64,000 nt of DNA from Sphingomonas crocodyli (GTDB lineage Bacteria > Pseudomonadota > Alphaproteobacteria > Sphingomonadales > Sphingomonadaceae), in assembly GCF_004005865.1 (NCBI RefSeq), contig NZ_SACN01000001.1, positions 2,480,001-2,544,000 on the forward strand. The letters run 5' to 3'. The number at the start of each line of letters is the position of its first letter. Position 1 is the stretch's first letter. This document shows, piece by piece, positions 56,509 through 64,000 of this stretch. The notes below the pieces were generated by a model. The model was not told where the DNA came from. It did not search any database and worked only from the letters and a program-made list of their open reading frames with translations. The translations under genes and the position numbers were made by a program.

Positions 56509-56626
56509 TCCTCCCCGATCCGGGGAGGTGTCAGCGCAGCTGACGGAGGGGGCGGGAGGCCAGACGCATCGCCTGTGGCCAGCCCCCTCCACCGCTTCGC
56601 GGTCCCCTCCCCGTACCGGGGAGGAT
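56509..56626. repeat. Intergenic inverted repeat, family 3, copy iii
   Basis: The arms are TCCTCCCCGATCCGGGGAGG and CCTCCCCGTACCGGGGAGGA, with an inner GTCAGC/GCTGAC pair. It lies left of the lon terminator. Confidence 0.88.
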
Positions 56627-56667
56627 TTACAGCCTCACCTCCCCACCGAAGCAGAAGGAAGAAGCGG

Positions 56668-56692
56668 GACCCCGGATCAAGTCCGGGGTGAC
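56668..56692. repeat. Short inverted repeat, GGACCCCGG type
   Basis: ACCCCGGA and TCCGGGGT surround TCAAG; related to the copy at 21262. Confidence 0.6.
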
Positions 56693-56723
56693 GTCGCGTG
56701 TAGGATCGACACACCACAAAACC

Positions 56724-56750
56724 AAAAAGGCCGGACGTTTCCGCCCGGCC
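56724..56750 (-). terminator. Intrinsic terminator of lon
   Basis: On the minus strand GGCCGG and CCGGCC pair around a GGCGGAAACGT-type top and are followed by TTTTT, starting ten bases beyond the lon stop. Confidence 0.85.
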
Positions 56751-56759
56751 TCTTCGTCA

Positions 56760-59201
56760 TCAGTGGTGGACCGTCCCCGTCGCCGGCCCGGGAGCGCCCG
56801 GGGGCGGGACCGGCTGGCTGGCGAGGTCGTCGGCCTCGGTCCATTCGATCGGGGTCGTCTGCGCCGACAGCGCCAGTTCGAGCACCTCGTCGACATGCGA
56901 CACGGGGATGATCTTCAGCCCCTCGCGCACGTTCGCCGGGATTTCGGCCAGATCCTTCTCATTCTCCTTGGGGATGAGAACGGTCGTGATCCCGCCACGC
57001 AGCGCCGCCAGCAGCTTCTCCTTGAGGCCACCGATCGGCAGCACGCGGCCGCGCAGCGTAACCTCACCCGTCATCGCGACTTCGCGGCGCACCGGAATGC
57101 CGGTCAGCGCGGAGACGATGCAGGTGACGATGCCGATGCCCGCCGACGGCCCGTCCTTGGGCACAGCACCTTCGGGCAGGTGGATGTGGACGTCCTTGCG
57201 GCCGAACAGGCTGGGCTTGATGCCATAGCCCGGCGCGCGGGCGCGCACGAAGCTGAAGGCTGCCTGGACCGATTCCTTCATCACGTCGCCCAGCTTGCCG
57301 GTCGTGTGGACGCCGCCCTTGCCGGGCACCGTCACCGCCTCGATCGACAGCAATTCGCCGCCCACCTCGGTCCACGCCAGCCCCGTCACCGCGCCGATCT
57401 GATCCTCTTCCTCGCCGATCCCGTACCGGAACTTACGGACGCCGGAGAATTCGTGCAGGTTTTCGGGCGTCACGACGACGCTCTCGGCCTTGCCCTCCAG
57501 AATGCGGCGCAGCGCCTTGCGCGCGACCTTGGCGATCTCGCGCTCCAGCGTGCGGACGCCCGCCTCGCGGGTGTAATAGCGGATCAGGTCGCGCAGCGCG
57601 GCCTCGGTCAGCTCGAACTCGCCCTTCTTGAGGCCATGCGCCTCGACCTGCTTGTCGAGCAGATGCTCCTGCGCGATCGCGACCTTCTCGTCCTCGGTAT
57701 AACCCTCCAGACGGATGATCTCCATGCGATCGAGCAACGGCTGCGGCAGGTTCAGGCTGTTCGCGGTGCACACGAACATGATGTCCGAAAGATCGACGTC
57801 GATCTCCAGATAATGATCCTGGAACTTGTTGTTCTGTTCCGGATCGAGCACCTCGAGCAGCGCCGACGCCGGATCGCCGCGGAAATCCTGGCCCAGCTTG
57901 TCGATCTCGTCGAGCAGGAACAGCGGGTTGGACGTGCCGGCCTTCTTCAGGTTCGTCACGATCTTGCCCGGCAGCGAACCGATATAGGTGCGGCGGTGGC
58001 CACGGATCTCGGCCTCGTCGCGCACGCCGCCCAGCGACTGGCGCACGAACTGACGTCCGGTCGCCTTGGCGATCGAACGGCCGAGCGAGGTCTTGCCCAC
58101 GCCCGGCGGGCCGACGAGGCACAGGATCGGACCCTTCAGCTTGTTGGTGCGCGCCTGGACCGCCAGATATTCGACGATCCGGTCCTTCACCTTCTCCAGC
58201 CCGTGATGATCGGCATCGAGCACGGCCTGCGCCGCCGCAATATCCTTCTTCAGCTTGGACTTCTTGCCCCACGGCAGGCCCAGCAGCACGTCCAGATAGT
58301 TGCGCACCACCGTCGCTTCGGCCGACATCGGCGCCATCGTGCGCAGCTTCTTCAGCTCCGCATTGGCCTTGGCGCGCGCTTCCTTGGACAGCTTGAGTTC
58401 TGCGATCTTCTGCGTCAGCTCGGCCAGCTCGTCGCCGCCATCGCCTTCGTCACCGCCATTGCCCAGCTCGCGCTGGATCGCCTTCAACTGTTCGTTGAGG
58501 TAATATTCGCGCTGGGTCTTCTCCATCTGCCGCTTCACGCGGCTGCGGATCTTCTTTTCGACCTGCAGGACGCCCAGCTCGCCTTCCATCAGCGCAAACG
58601 CCATTTCGAGCCGCTTGGCGGCGTCGAGTTCGACCAGCAGCGCCTGCTTCTCGGCAACCTTGATCGAGATGTTGGCGGCGACCGAGTCGGCCAGCTTCGA
58701 CGGATCCTCGATCTGGCTCAGCTGGACCGATGTTTCGGCCGGCAGCTTCTTGTTCAATCGCGCATAATTTTCGAACTGGTCGATCACCGATCGCATCAGC
58801 GCCGAAAGCTCATGGCTCATCGGCTCGGCGGGTTCGGCCGCTTCCTCGTCATCCGACGTGGCGGGCTCCAGCGTTTCGATCGCGGCGTTCAGATGCGTCT
58901 CGCCCGCGACCAGTTCGGTCAGGCGCGCACGCTGCTTGCCCTCGACCAGCACGCGGACCGTGCCGTCGGGCAGTTTCAGAAGCTGCAATACCGTGGCGAC
59001 AACGCCCAGATCGTAGAGCGCATCGCGATCGGGATCGTCCTCAGCCGGATCGAGCTGCGCCACCAGGAAGATCGACTTGTCCGCCGCCATCGCGGCTTCC
59101 AGAGCGGCCACCGATTTTTCGCGGCCGACGAACAGGGGCACGATCATGTGCGGGAACACGACGATGTCGCGCAGCGGCAGCAGGGGCAGTGTTTCGGTCA
59201 T
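56760..59201 (-). CDS. lon: ATP-dependent protease Lon
   Basis: The 813-residue protease has an N-terminal substrate-binding domain (about 1-310), an AAA+ module with Walker [12 protein letters not shown] near 360 and [11 protein letters not shown] near 425, and a C-terminal peptidase domain with the catalytic serine in PKDGPSAG near 680 and lysine about 43 residues later. It degrades misfolded and regulatory proteins such as CcrM and DnaA in Caulobacter. The tail is glycine/proline-rich. It is a single gene with its own terminator. Confidence 0.95.
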   Translation of the reverse strand: MTETLPLLPLRDIVVFPHMIVPLFVGREKSVAALEAAMAADKSIFLVAQLDPAEDDPDRDALYDLGVVATVLQLLKLPDGTVRVLVEGKQRARLTELVAGETHLNAAIETLEPATSDDEEAAEPAEPMSHELSALMRSVIDQFENYARLNKKLPAETSVQLSQIEDPSKLADSVAANISIKVAEKQALLVELDAAKRLEMAFALMEGELGVLQVEKKIRSRVKRQMEKTQREYYLNEQLKAIQRELGNGGDEGDGGDELAELTQKIAELKLSKEARAKANAELKKLRTMAPMSAEATVVRNYLDVLLGLPWGKKSKLKKDIAAAQAVLDADHHGLEKVKDRIVEYLAVQARTNKLKGPILCLVGPPGVGKTSLGRSIAKATGRQFVRQSLGGVRDEAEIRGHRRTYIGSLPGKIVTNLKKAGTSNPLFLLDEIDKLGQDFRGDPASALLEVLDPEQNNKFQDHYLEIDVDLSDIMFVCTANSLNLPQPLLDRMEIIRLEGYTEDEKVAIAQEHLLDKQVEAHGLKKGEFELTEAALRDLIRYYTREAGVRTLEREIAKVARKALRRILEGKAESVVVTPENLHEFSGVRKFRYGIGEEEDQIGAVTGLAWTEVGGELLSIEAVTVPGKGGVHTTGKLGDVMKESVQAAFSFVRARAPGYGIKPSLFGRKDVHIHLPEGAVPKDGPSAGIGIVTCIVSALTGIPVRREVAMTGEVTLRGRVLPIGGLKEKLLAALRGGITTVLIPKENEKDLAEIPANVREGLKIIPVSHVDEVLELALSAQTTPIEWTEADDLASQPVPPPGAPGPATGTVHH

Positions 59202-59343
59202 CTAGTCTCCAGGGGCGGACTCGGGGTCCGCCGTTTCGACAACCTATATGGGCGGGCACTGGTTCACTATCAATGAACCTGCCGCCTCCCCGCCGCACCT
59301 TTGTCTTTTCGCGCCAACAGATGAGGTTTGTGCGCCCAATTCA

Positions 59344-59466
59344 TCCTCCCCCGCCAGGGGGAGGTGGCGCCGAAGGCGACGGAGGGGGAGGACACGAAGC
59401 CTTCAGTTGGCCGCCGCCCTCCCCCTCCGTCAGCTGCGCTGACACCTCCCCCTGGCGGGGGAGGAT
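59344..59466. repeat. Intergenic inverted repeat, family 3, copy iv
   Basis: It lies between the lon start and the amidohydrolase stop. Arms match copy i almost exactly. Confidence 0.9.
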
Positions 59467-59476
59467 GAGAATTGCC

Positions 59477-61201
59477 CTACTCCGCCGCCATCGCCACCGG
59501 CGCGGCCTGCGCGCCGCGCACCAGCCGGCCGGGCAGGTCGCCGGTCGGCACGCCATCGCGGGAGATCGTCCGGCCCGACACGATCGACGCGCGATAGCCG
59601 CTCGCCTTCTGCATCAGCCGCCGTCCGCCGCCGGGCAGGTCGCGCACCGCCGTCGGCGCGTGGAGCGCCAGCTTCGCGGTGTCGATCACGTTGACGTCGG
59701 CCTTGTATCCGGGCGCCAGCACGCCGCGATCGTACAGCCCCACCGTCTCCGCCGGCCGCCGGGTCAGCGTCGCGACCGCCTGGCTCAGCGGCAGCAGCCC
59801 GCGCCCGCGATCGCGCACCCAATGCGTCAGGATATGCGTCGGGAAGCTCGCGTCGCAGATCAGCCCGTAATGCGCGCCACCGTCGCCCAGCCCGAAGATC
59901 AGGTTGGGATGGTCCATCATCTCGCGCAGCAGATCGAGCGATCCGTTCACGAAATTGCCCAGCGACAGCAGCAACTGCGCCTTGCCGTCATTCTGGAGCA
60001 GATAGTCATAAGCCCATTCGAACGGGTCCACGCCCTCGCGCGCGGCGCGTGCGGCGACGCTGTCCTCCGGGGTCGGCTCGTAGTTCGGCGGATCGCCCAG
60101 CGGGAACATGCGGGTGAAGTCGCGCGTGCTCTTGGCCAGCGGAATCTGCAGGTCGGCTTCCTCAGACACCAGCCGCGCGCGCACTTCGGGCTTGCGCAAT
60201 TCGACCAGCCGGTCCTCGTCCGAAAGCGCCGCCAGCGGCGCGAAGCTCGGGCAGAAGGTGAACGGGTTCCACGACAGATTGTGCGCCAGGATCATCCCCA
60301 CCGGGCGCGGGAAGATCTGGCCGGTCAGCTTCGCACCGCCATCATTCGCCTCGCGCAGCACCTTCATCACGTCGTGGCTGTCGGTGTGCGCGCCCATCGT
60401 GAAGGTGAAGGGGCGGCCCGACGCCGTCGTGATCCGCTCCATCATGCGCACGTCATGCTCCCACCCGTCCTCGGGCGTGTTGCCGACCATCTGCATGATC
60501 CCCCCGCCCGCGTCGGTCATGCCGTCGGCCAGGTTCTGCAGCTCCGCCTCGGACGAACGATAGGTCGGGATATATTTGCCGTCGGACGTGCGGTGGATGA
60601 ACACGCGCGACGTCGCGCAACCCAGCGCCCCGGCCTCGATCGCTTCCTTGGCGATCGCGCGCATCTTCGCCAGATCCTCCGCGGTCGCCTCCTCGCGCTC
60701 GGCCCCGCGCTTGCCCATCACATAGACGCGCAACGGGCTGTGCGGCAGATAGGCGGCTACATCGATATCGCGCGGCCGCTTGTCGACCTCGTTCAGATAT
60801 TCGGGGAAGGTTTCCCAGTTCCACGAAAGGCCCGCATTCATCACCACGCCGGGAATGTCCTCGACCCCCTCCATCACGGTGATCAGCAGGTCGTGATCCT
60901 CGGCACGGCACGGCGCGAAGCCGACGCCGCAATTGCCCATCACCACCGTCGTCACGCCGTGGTTGGACGAAGGCTCCATCCGGTCGGACCAGATCGCCTG
61001 CCCATCATAATGGGTGTGGATGTCGACGAAGCCGGGGGTGACGATGCACCCCGTCGCGTCGATCTCCTCGCGCGCGCTGCCAAGGTTCTGGCCGACCGCG
61101 GCGATCACGCCGTCGCGGATCGCGACATCGGCCTGATAGGGTTCGGCGCCGGTGCCGTCGACGACCGTGCCGCCGCGGATGATGATGTCAGATGTCGCCA
61201 T
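59477..61201 (-). CDS. D-aminoacylase-like amidohydrolase
   Basis: The 574-residue enzyme belongs to the N-acyl-D-amino-acid deacylase branch of the amidohydrolases. Metal ligands are H62 and H64 (FVDIHTHYDGQ), with the bridging C91 in MGNCGVGFAPCR. The start at 61201 follows GGAAGGAAGAG closely, and a frame six codons longer is less likely. It lies 18 bases after the beta-keto-acid cleavage enzyme gene on the same strand, so both are in one operon, presumably for breakdown of an acylated amino-acid-like compound. Confidence 0.85.
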   Translation of the reverse strand: MATSDIIIRGGTVVDGTGAEPYQADVAIRDGVIAAVGQNLGSAREEIDATGCIVTPGFVDIHTHYDGQAIWSDRMEPSSNHGVTTVVMGNCGVGFAPCRAEDHDLLITVMEGVEDIPGVVMNAGLSWNWETFPEYLNEVDKRPRDIDVAAYLPHSPLRVYVMGKRGAEREEATAEDLAKMRAIAKEAIEAGALGCATSRVFIHRTSDGKYIPTYRSSEAELQNLADGMTDAGGGIMQMVGNTPEDGWEHDVRMMERITTASGRPFTFTMGAHTDSHDVMKVLREANDGGAKLTGQIFPRPVGMILAHNLSWNPFTFCPSFAPLAALSDEDRLVELRKPEVRARLVSEEADLQIPLAKSTRDFTRMFPLGDPPNYEPTPEDSVAARAAREGVDPFEWAYDYLLQNDGKAQLLLSLGNFVNGSLDLLREMMDHPNLIFGLGDGGAHYGLICDASFPTHILTHWVRDRGRGLLPLSQAVATLTRRPAETVGLYDRGVLAPGYKADVNVIDTAKLALHAPTAVRDLPGGGRRLMQKASGYRASIVSGRTISRDGVPTGDLPGRLVRGAQAAPVAMAAE

Positions 61202-61219
61202 CTCTCTTCCTTCCAACAA

Positions 61220-62086
61220 TCAGATTTCGAGCAGCGCGCGGGCGTCTTCGGGGGTCGCGACCTCGTGGCCCATCGCCTCGATGATCGCGACGCAGCGCTT
61301 CACCAGCTCGACGTTCGTCGGCTGCCCTTCATGCTTGTAATCATGATCTTCCAGCCCGATCCGGCAGTGCCCGCCCATCGCGATCGCGTAGGGCAGCAGC
61401 GGGATGATATCGCCGCCGAAGCAGCTCGCGAACCAGGAGGCCCGCACCCCCTTCAGCATGTCGGCATAAGCCTCCAGGCTGGCGGGCGTCGGCGGCAGGC
61501 CGAAGGGCTGTTCGGGGCCGCCCAGATAGAATTTCACCAGCAGCGGCTCACCCAGCACGCCCATCTCCAGGAACTTGAGCGCGGTGCGCAGATGGCCCGG
61601 CTCGAAGATCTGCAGCGTCGGCCGGGTGAGGCCCAGCGACGTATGATGCTCGATCACCTCGCGGGTCGTGTCGATCAGGTTCTGGTAGAGGTGCGTGCGG
61701 ATGTAGCGTTTGTTCGCCTCGTCCCACCACGCCAGGTTCACCGAACCCATGTCGCACGCGCCGACATCGGGCTTGGTCGCCGGATCGGCCGACAAGGCGG
61801 TATAATGGCGGAAACGCTGCGGCACGTCGGCCCCGCCCGAAAAGGTCGGCCACAGGATCGGCGACACGCCCTCGGCGCGGATGCCGCGCATGATCGCGGC
61901 CAGATCGTCGACCTCGTCATTCCAGCCGCCATCGGGCTGCTTGGCGTGGAAATGGATCATCGATGCGCCCGCGCGCGTGGTGGCGACCGCATCGGCGATC
62001 ACCTCTTCATTGCTATACGCGATATTCCGGTTCTGATCCCGCAGGTTCATCCCGTTGATCGCGGCCTCGATCATGACCTTGGCCAT
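61220..62086 (-). CDS. Beta-keto-acid cleavage enzyme (BKACE, DUF849)
   Basis: The 288-residue TIM-barrel enzyme belongs to the family of 3-keto-5-aminohexanoate cleavage enzymes. They condense a beta-keto acid with acetyl-CoA to give acetoacetate and a CoA thioester. Zinc ligands are H45 and H47 (MIHFHAK) and E246 in RIGLEDHDY. The HFHAK sequence replaces the common HLHAR, and DHDY replaces the usual DN-type segment, so the substrate may differ from the known subgroups. It is the first gene of the operon with the D-aminoacylase-like enzyme. Confidence 0.88.
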   Translation of the reverse strand: MAKVMIEAAINGMNLRDQNRNIAYSNEEVIADAVATTRAGASMIHFHAKQPDGGWNDEVDDLAAIMRGIRAEGVSPILWPTFSGGADVPQRFRHYTALSADPATKPDVGACDMGSVNLAWWDEANKRYIRTHLYQNLIDTTREVIEHHTSLGLTRPTLQIFEPGHLRTALKFLEMGVLGEPLLVKFYLGGPEQPFGLPPTPASLEAYADMLKGVRASWFASCFGGDIIPLLPYAIAMGGHCRIGLEDHDYKHEGQPTNVELVKRCVAIIEAMGHEVATPEDARALLEI

Positions 62087-62353
62087 CAACATCCTCTCTC
62101 TCGGGCGGCTTTACGGCCGTCTTTTCCGACGCCCCTTTGTCTCACAGCGACGGATCGGGGTGCAAGCCGGGCGCAGATCGCGCACTTTGGCGGAAATCGG
62201 CCATAGCGATTTGATTATGCTGGGTTTTAGCTCAGATCGGCGCCCGTCATTGTCGTTCGCGCGCAACTTATGGCGCGAACGCGATATGCGAAGTGGTGGA
62301 AGCCGCGCCGATTTGACCCAAAGGCCGCCAGGGTCCATAATCCGGGCTTAGAG

Positions 62354-63208
62354 ATGGCGCAGACCCAGGCATATCACGAGGCCGACGATTATTCGGTCAA
62401 GGTCACCCGCTTCTTCACGGAGCAGCCGGTGAGCTCGGTGATCCGCACGCCCGACAATCATCTGGTCCTGTTCCTGCCGCTCAGCCGGATCGATCCCGGC
62501 CAGGCGCGCTGCCCGGAGTTCGGGATCACCGATTATGTGCAGGGCGGATCGATCCGTTTCCGCCCCGCCGGCGTCACCTATGAATGGCGCAACCTGCACG
62601 GGCACACCCGCGTCCTGATCCACGGCTTTTCGAACGATCGCATGCATCAGGCGGTCGAGCGCGATTTCGGCTGGACCGACGAACAGCTGGAGCGCGGGCT
62701 CGATCTCGCCGGATCGCGGCTGACCCCGCTGATGCTCCACATGCTCGACGAAGTGACCCAGCCCGGCCTCGGCAGCGCCGCCGTCACCGATGCCCTGTCG
62801 ACCGTGATGATCTACGAACTGTGCCGCTACCTGTTGAAGGAGCGCGTGCCGGTCGAGGCGAGCGGCGGGCTTTCGAGCCGCCAGCTGGGCCTGATCCGCG
62901 ATCGGCTGGAGGATGATCCCGCCGTCGCGCTCGACGAACTGGCGCAGCTCTGCGGCATGGGCACGCGCAACCTGCAGCGGCTGTTCAAGGCCAGCACCGG
63001 CGAAAGCGTGTCGAGCTATGCCCGCCGGCTCCAGATCGCCCGCGCGCGCGCCTTCCTCGACAGCACCGATCTTCCGCTGAAGGAAGTCGCGTTCCGGCTG
63101 GGCTTCACGCACACGAGCAGCTTCAACGCCGCCTTCCGCAAATCGACCTCTCAAACCCCGGCCGACTATCGCCGCCGCACCCGCAAGGGCTACACCGCGC
63201 TCTCCTGA
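62354..63208 (+). CDS. AraC-family transcriptional regulator
   Basis: The 284-residue protein has a variable N-terminal sensing region (about 1-170) and two C-terminal helix-turn-helix motifs: DELAQLCGMGTRNLQRLFKA near 195-215 and KEVAFRLGFTHTSSFNAAF near 247-265, ending with SQTPADYRRR. It resembles the OruR/ArgR-like group with an 'arabinose-binding domain of AraC' type N-terminus. It is divergent from the BKACE operon across 267 bp, which probably holds both promoters; no operator could be assigned. It overlaps the convergent end of the next gene by 19 bases. Confidence 0.87.
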   Translation: MAQTQAYHEADDYSVKVTRFFTEQPVSSVIRTPDNHLVLFLPLSRIDPGQARCPEFGITDYVQGGSIRFRPAGVTYEWRNLHGHTRVLIHGFSNDRMHQAVERDFGWTDEQLERGLDLAGSRLTPLMLHMLDEVTQPGLGSAAVTDALSTVMIYELCRYLLKERVPVEASGGLSSRQLGLIRDRLEDDPAVALDELAQLCGMGTRNLQRLFKASTGESVSSYARRLQIARARAFLDSTDLPLKEVAFRLGFTHTSSFNAAFRKSTSQTPADYRRRTRKGYTALS

Positions 63209-63999
63209 GGGCTGGCATGGCGCACCTGCACCCATAAGGCGCCCAGCAGAACCAGCGGCGCCACCCCCACCGGGATCGCCCCGAACGCGATCATCCTTCC
63301 GGGCAGCAGATAAGCAACGCACAGCACCGGCGCCTCCCACGCCGCCAGCCGCCGCCAGCGCGTCGCCAGCGTCAGCCCGAAACCGAGCGTCGCGACCGTC
63401 ATGTCATAATCGAACGCATAAGGCAGTATCAGGAAGGTCGCGGTCGCCGCGATGAACGCCAGATCCCCCGCCCCCGCCTTGCGCGCCCGCCATAGCAGCG
63501 CCAGCGCCGCGAGCGCCGTCGCCGCCTGCACCGCGATACCCAGCATCGCCGGATAACCGCGCAAAGCGACGAGGGTGGTCGGCATCATCCGGAAATAGAG
63601 CTGATCCCCCGGCGCCTCCAGGATCGCGCGCTGCGTCTCGGGCGCCTTGGTCAGATAATCGATCCAGATGCCGGTCCCAAACAAAGCCGCGCTCACCGCC
63701 ACGATCGCCAGCGTGCCCGCCACCGCCACGCCCAAAGCGGTCCACCGCCGCCGCGCGATCCAGATGATCGGGATCAGCAGCCCCAGATGCGGTTTCACCG
63801 TCAGCAAAGCGGCGGAGAGCCCCGCTTGCCCCTGCCGCCGGTCCATCGCGGCGAAGGCGAACAGCCACAAAGCCCCCGCCAGCAGCCCATATTGCCCCGC
63901 CCAGATGTTGATCAGCGCGCCGGGCGTCAGCGCCGCCATCCAGAGCGGCAGCCCGCGCATGAACGGCCGCGCGGCGATCAGGAACAGGCCCGTCGTCGC
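63190..63999 (-). CDS. DUF2029/GT87-family membrane glycosyltransferase, 5' part outside the window
   Basis: About 269 residues are visible and the frame continues without stop to the right edge, so the start lies beyond the window. It is a polytopic membrane protein with the GQYGLLAGALW segment typical of DUF2029 enzymes, which transfer mannose from polyprenyl-phosphomannose in actinobacteria. An ATG at 63960 is internal. The acceptor is unknown. Confidence 0.72.
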   Translation of the reverse strand, partial: ATTGLFLIAARPFMRGLPLWMAALTPGALINIWAGQYGLLAGALWLFAFAAMDRRQGQAGLSAALLTVKPHLGLLIPIIWIARRRWTALGVAVAGTLAIVAVSAALFGTGIWIDYLTKAPETQRAILEAPGDQLYFRMMPTTLVALRGYPAMLGIAVQAATALAALALLWRARKAGAGDLAFIAATATFLILPYAFDYDMTVATLGFGLTLATRWRRLAAWEAPVLCVAYLLPGRMIAFGAIPVGVAPLVLLGALWVQVRHASPQESAV

Positions 64000-64000
64000 C

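Noticed and set aside
58730..62206. A 1158-codon plus-strand frame opposite lon, the amidohydrolase and the BKACE gene
   Set aside because: It crosses three real genes and a repeat, and its product is low-complexity with no domain.

Overview
The window is chromosomal DNA of a GC-rich alphaproteobacterium, most probably a sphingomonad (Sphingomonadaceae). Pointers are a CtrA cell-cycle regulator with a CtrA box in its own promoter, an LexA site of the alphaproteobacterial type, an mdh-sucD-sucA-sucB-lpdA gene row, DUF1489 and DUF5990-like genes, and three dense families of intergenic inverted repeats. No rRNA, tRNA, transposase, phage or CRISPR element was found. The window is almost wholly genic; the longest stretch without a supported gene is 55836-56759.

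Layout. 143-4542: membrane glycosyltransferase, an orphan SOS promoter with a small truncated-looking ORF, a three-gene overlapping cassette ending in a methyltransferase, and a CpdA-like phosphodiesterase. 4714-11074: the most unusual locus, a minus-strand operon of a flavoprotein/double cNMP-binding/ferredoxin fusion, a b-type-cytochrome-like membrane protein and an FHA-domain decaheme cytochrome c, facing a divergent CcmI-like TPR protein. 11081-16923: hypothetical genes, MgtE, EmrB-type exporter, cyclophilin and a LysR regulator. 17319-25237: putative phospholipid methyltransferase, RpoZ, bifunctional Rel/SpoT, a lipoprotein, an OmpA-family protein, DNA polymerase IV, a histone-H1-like membrane protein and CtrA. 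25443-32273: TauD-type dioxygenase, alginate-export-type porin, and the ATP-grasp/alpha-E/transglutaminase triad followed by a LysM-FecR protein. 32386-39105: GT-C-like membrane protein, SppA, GNAT, small exported proteins, TRIC-like channel. 39353-50310: lpdA, sucB, sucA, sucD, mdh, zapE, two thioesterases and sdhB, all on the minus strand, with sucC absent. 50493-55385: flippase, two nucleotidyltransferases, a CDP-alcohol phosphotransferase and a HIT protein, which look like a headgroup or phosphodiester pathway. 56760-64000: Lon, a D-aminoacylase-like amidohydrolase with a beta-keto-acid cleavage enzyme under a divergent AraC regulator, and a truncated DUF2029/GT87 gene at the edge.

How the genes work together. 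The 4.7-9.9 kb operon encodes every part of an electron route (flavin, Fe-S, membrane haem b, membrane-anchored multihaem c) plus two kinds of signal-sensing domain (cNMP and FHA), and is the best candidate for an undescribed system. The TCA genes form one co-directional block. The 50-55 kb genes fit activation of a small alcohol with CTP, transfer by a CDP-alcohol phosphotransferase, and export. Regulation visible in the DNA includes the SOS promoter, the CtrA box, two possible general-stress sigma (EcfG-type) promoters, strong hairpin terminators and an orphan terminator suggesting a small RNA.
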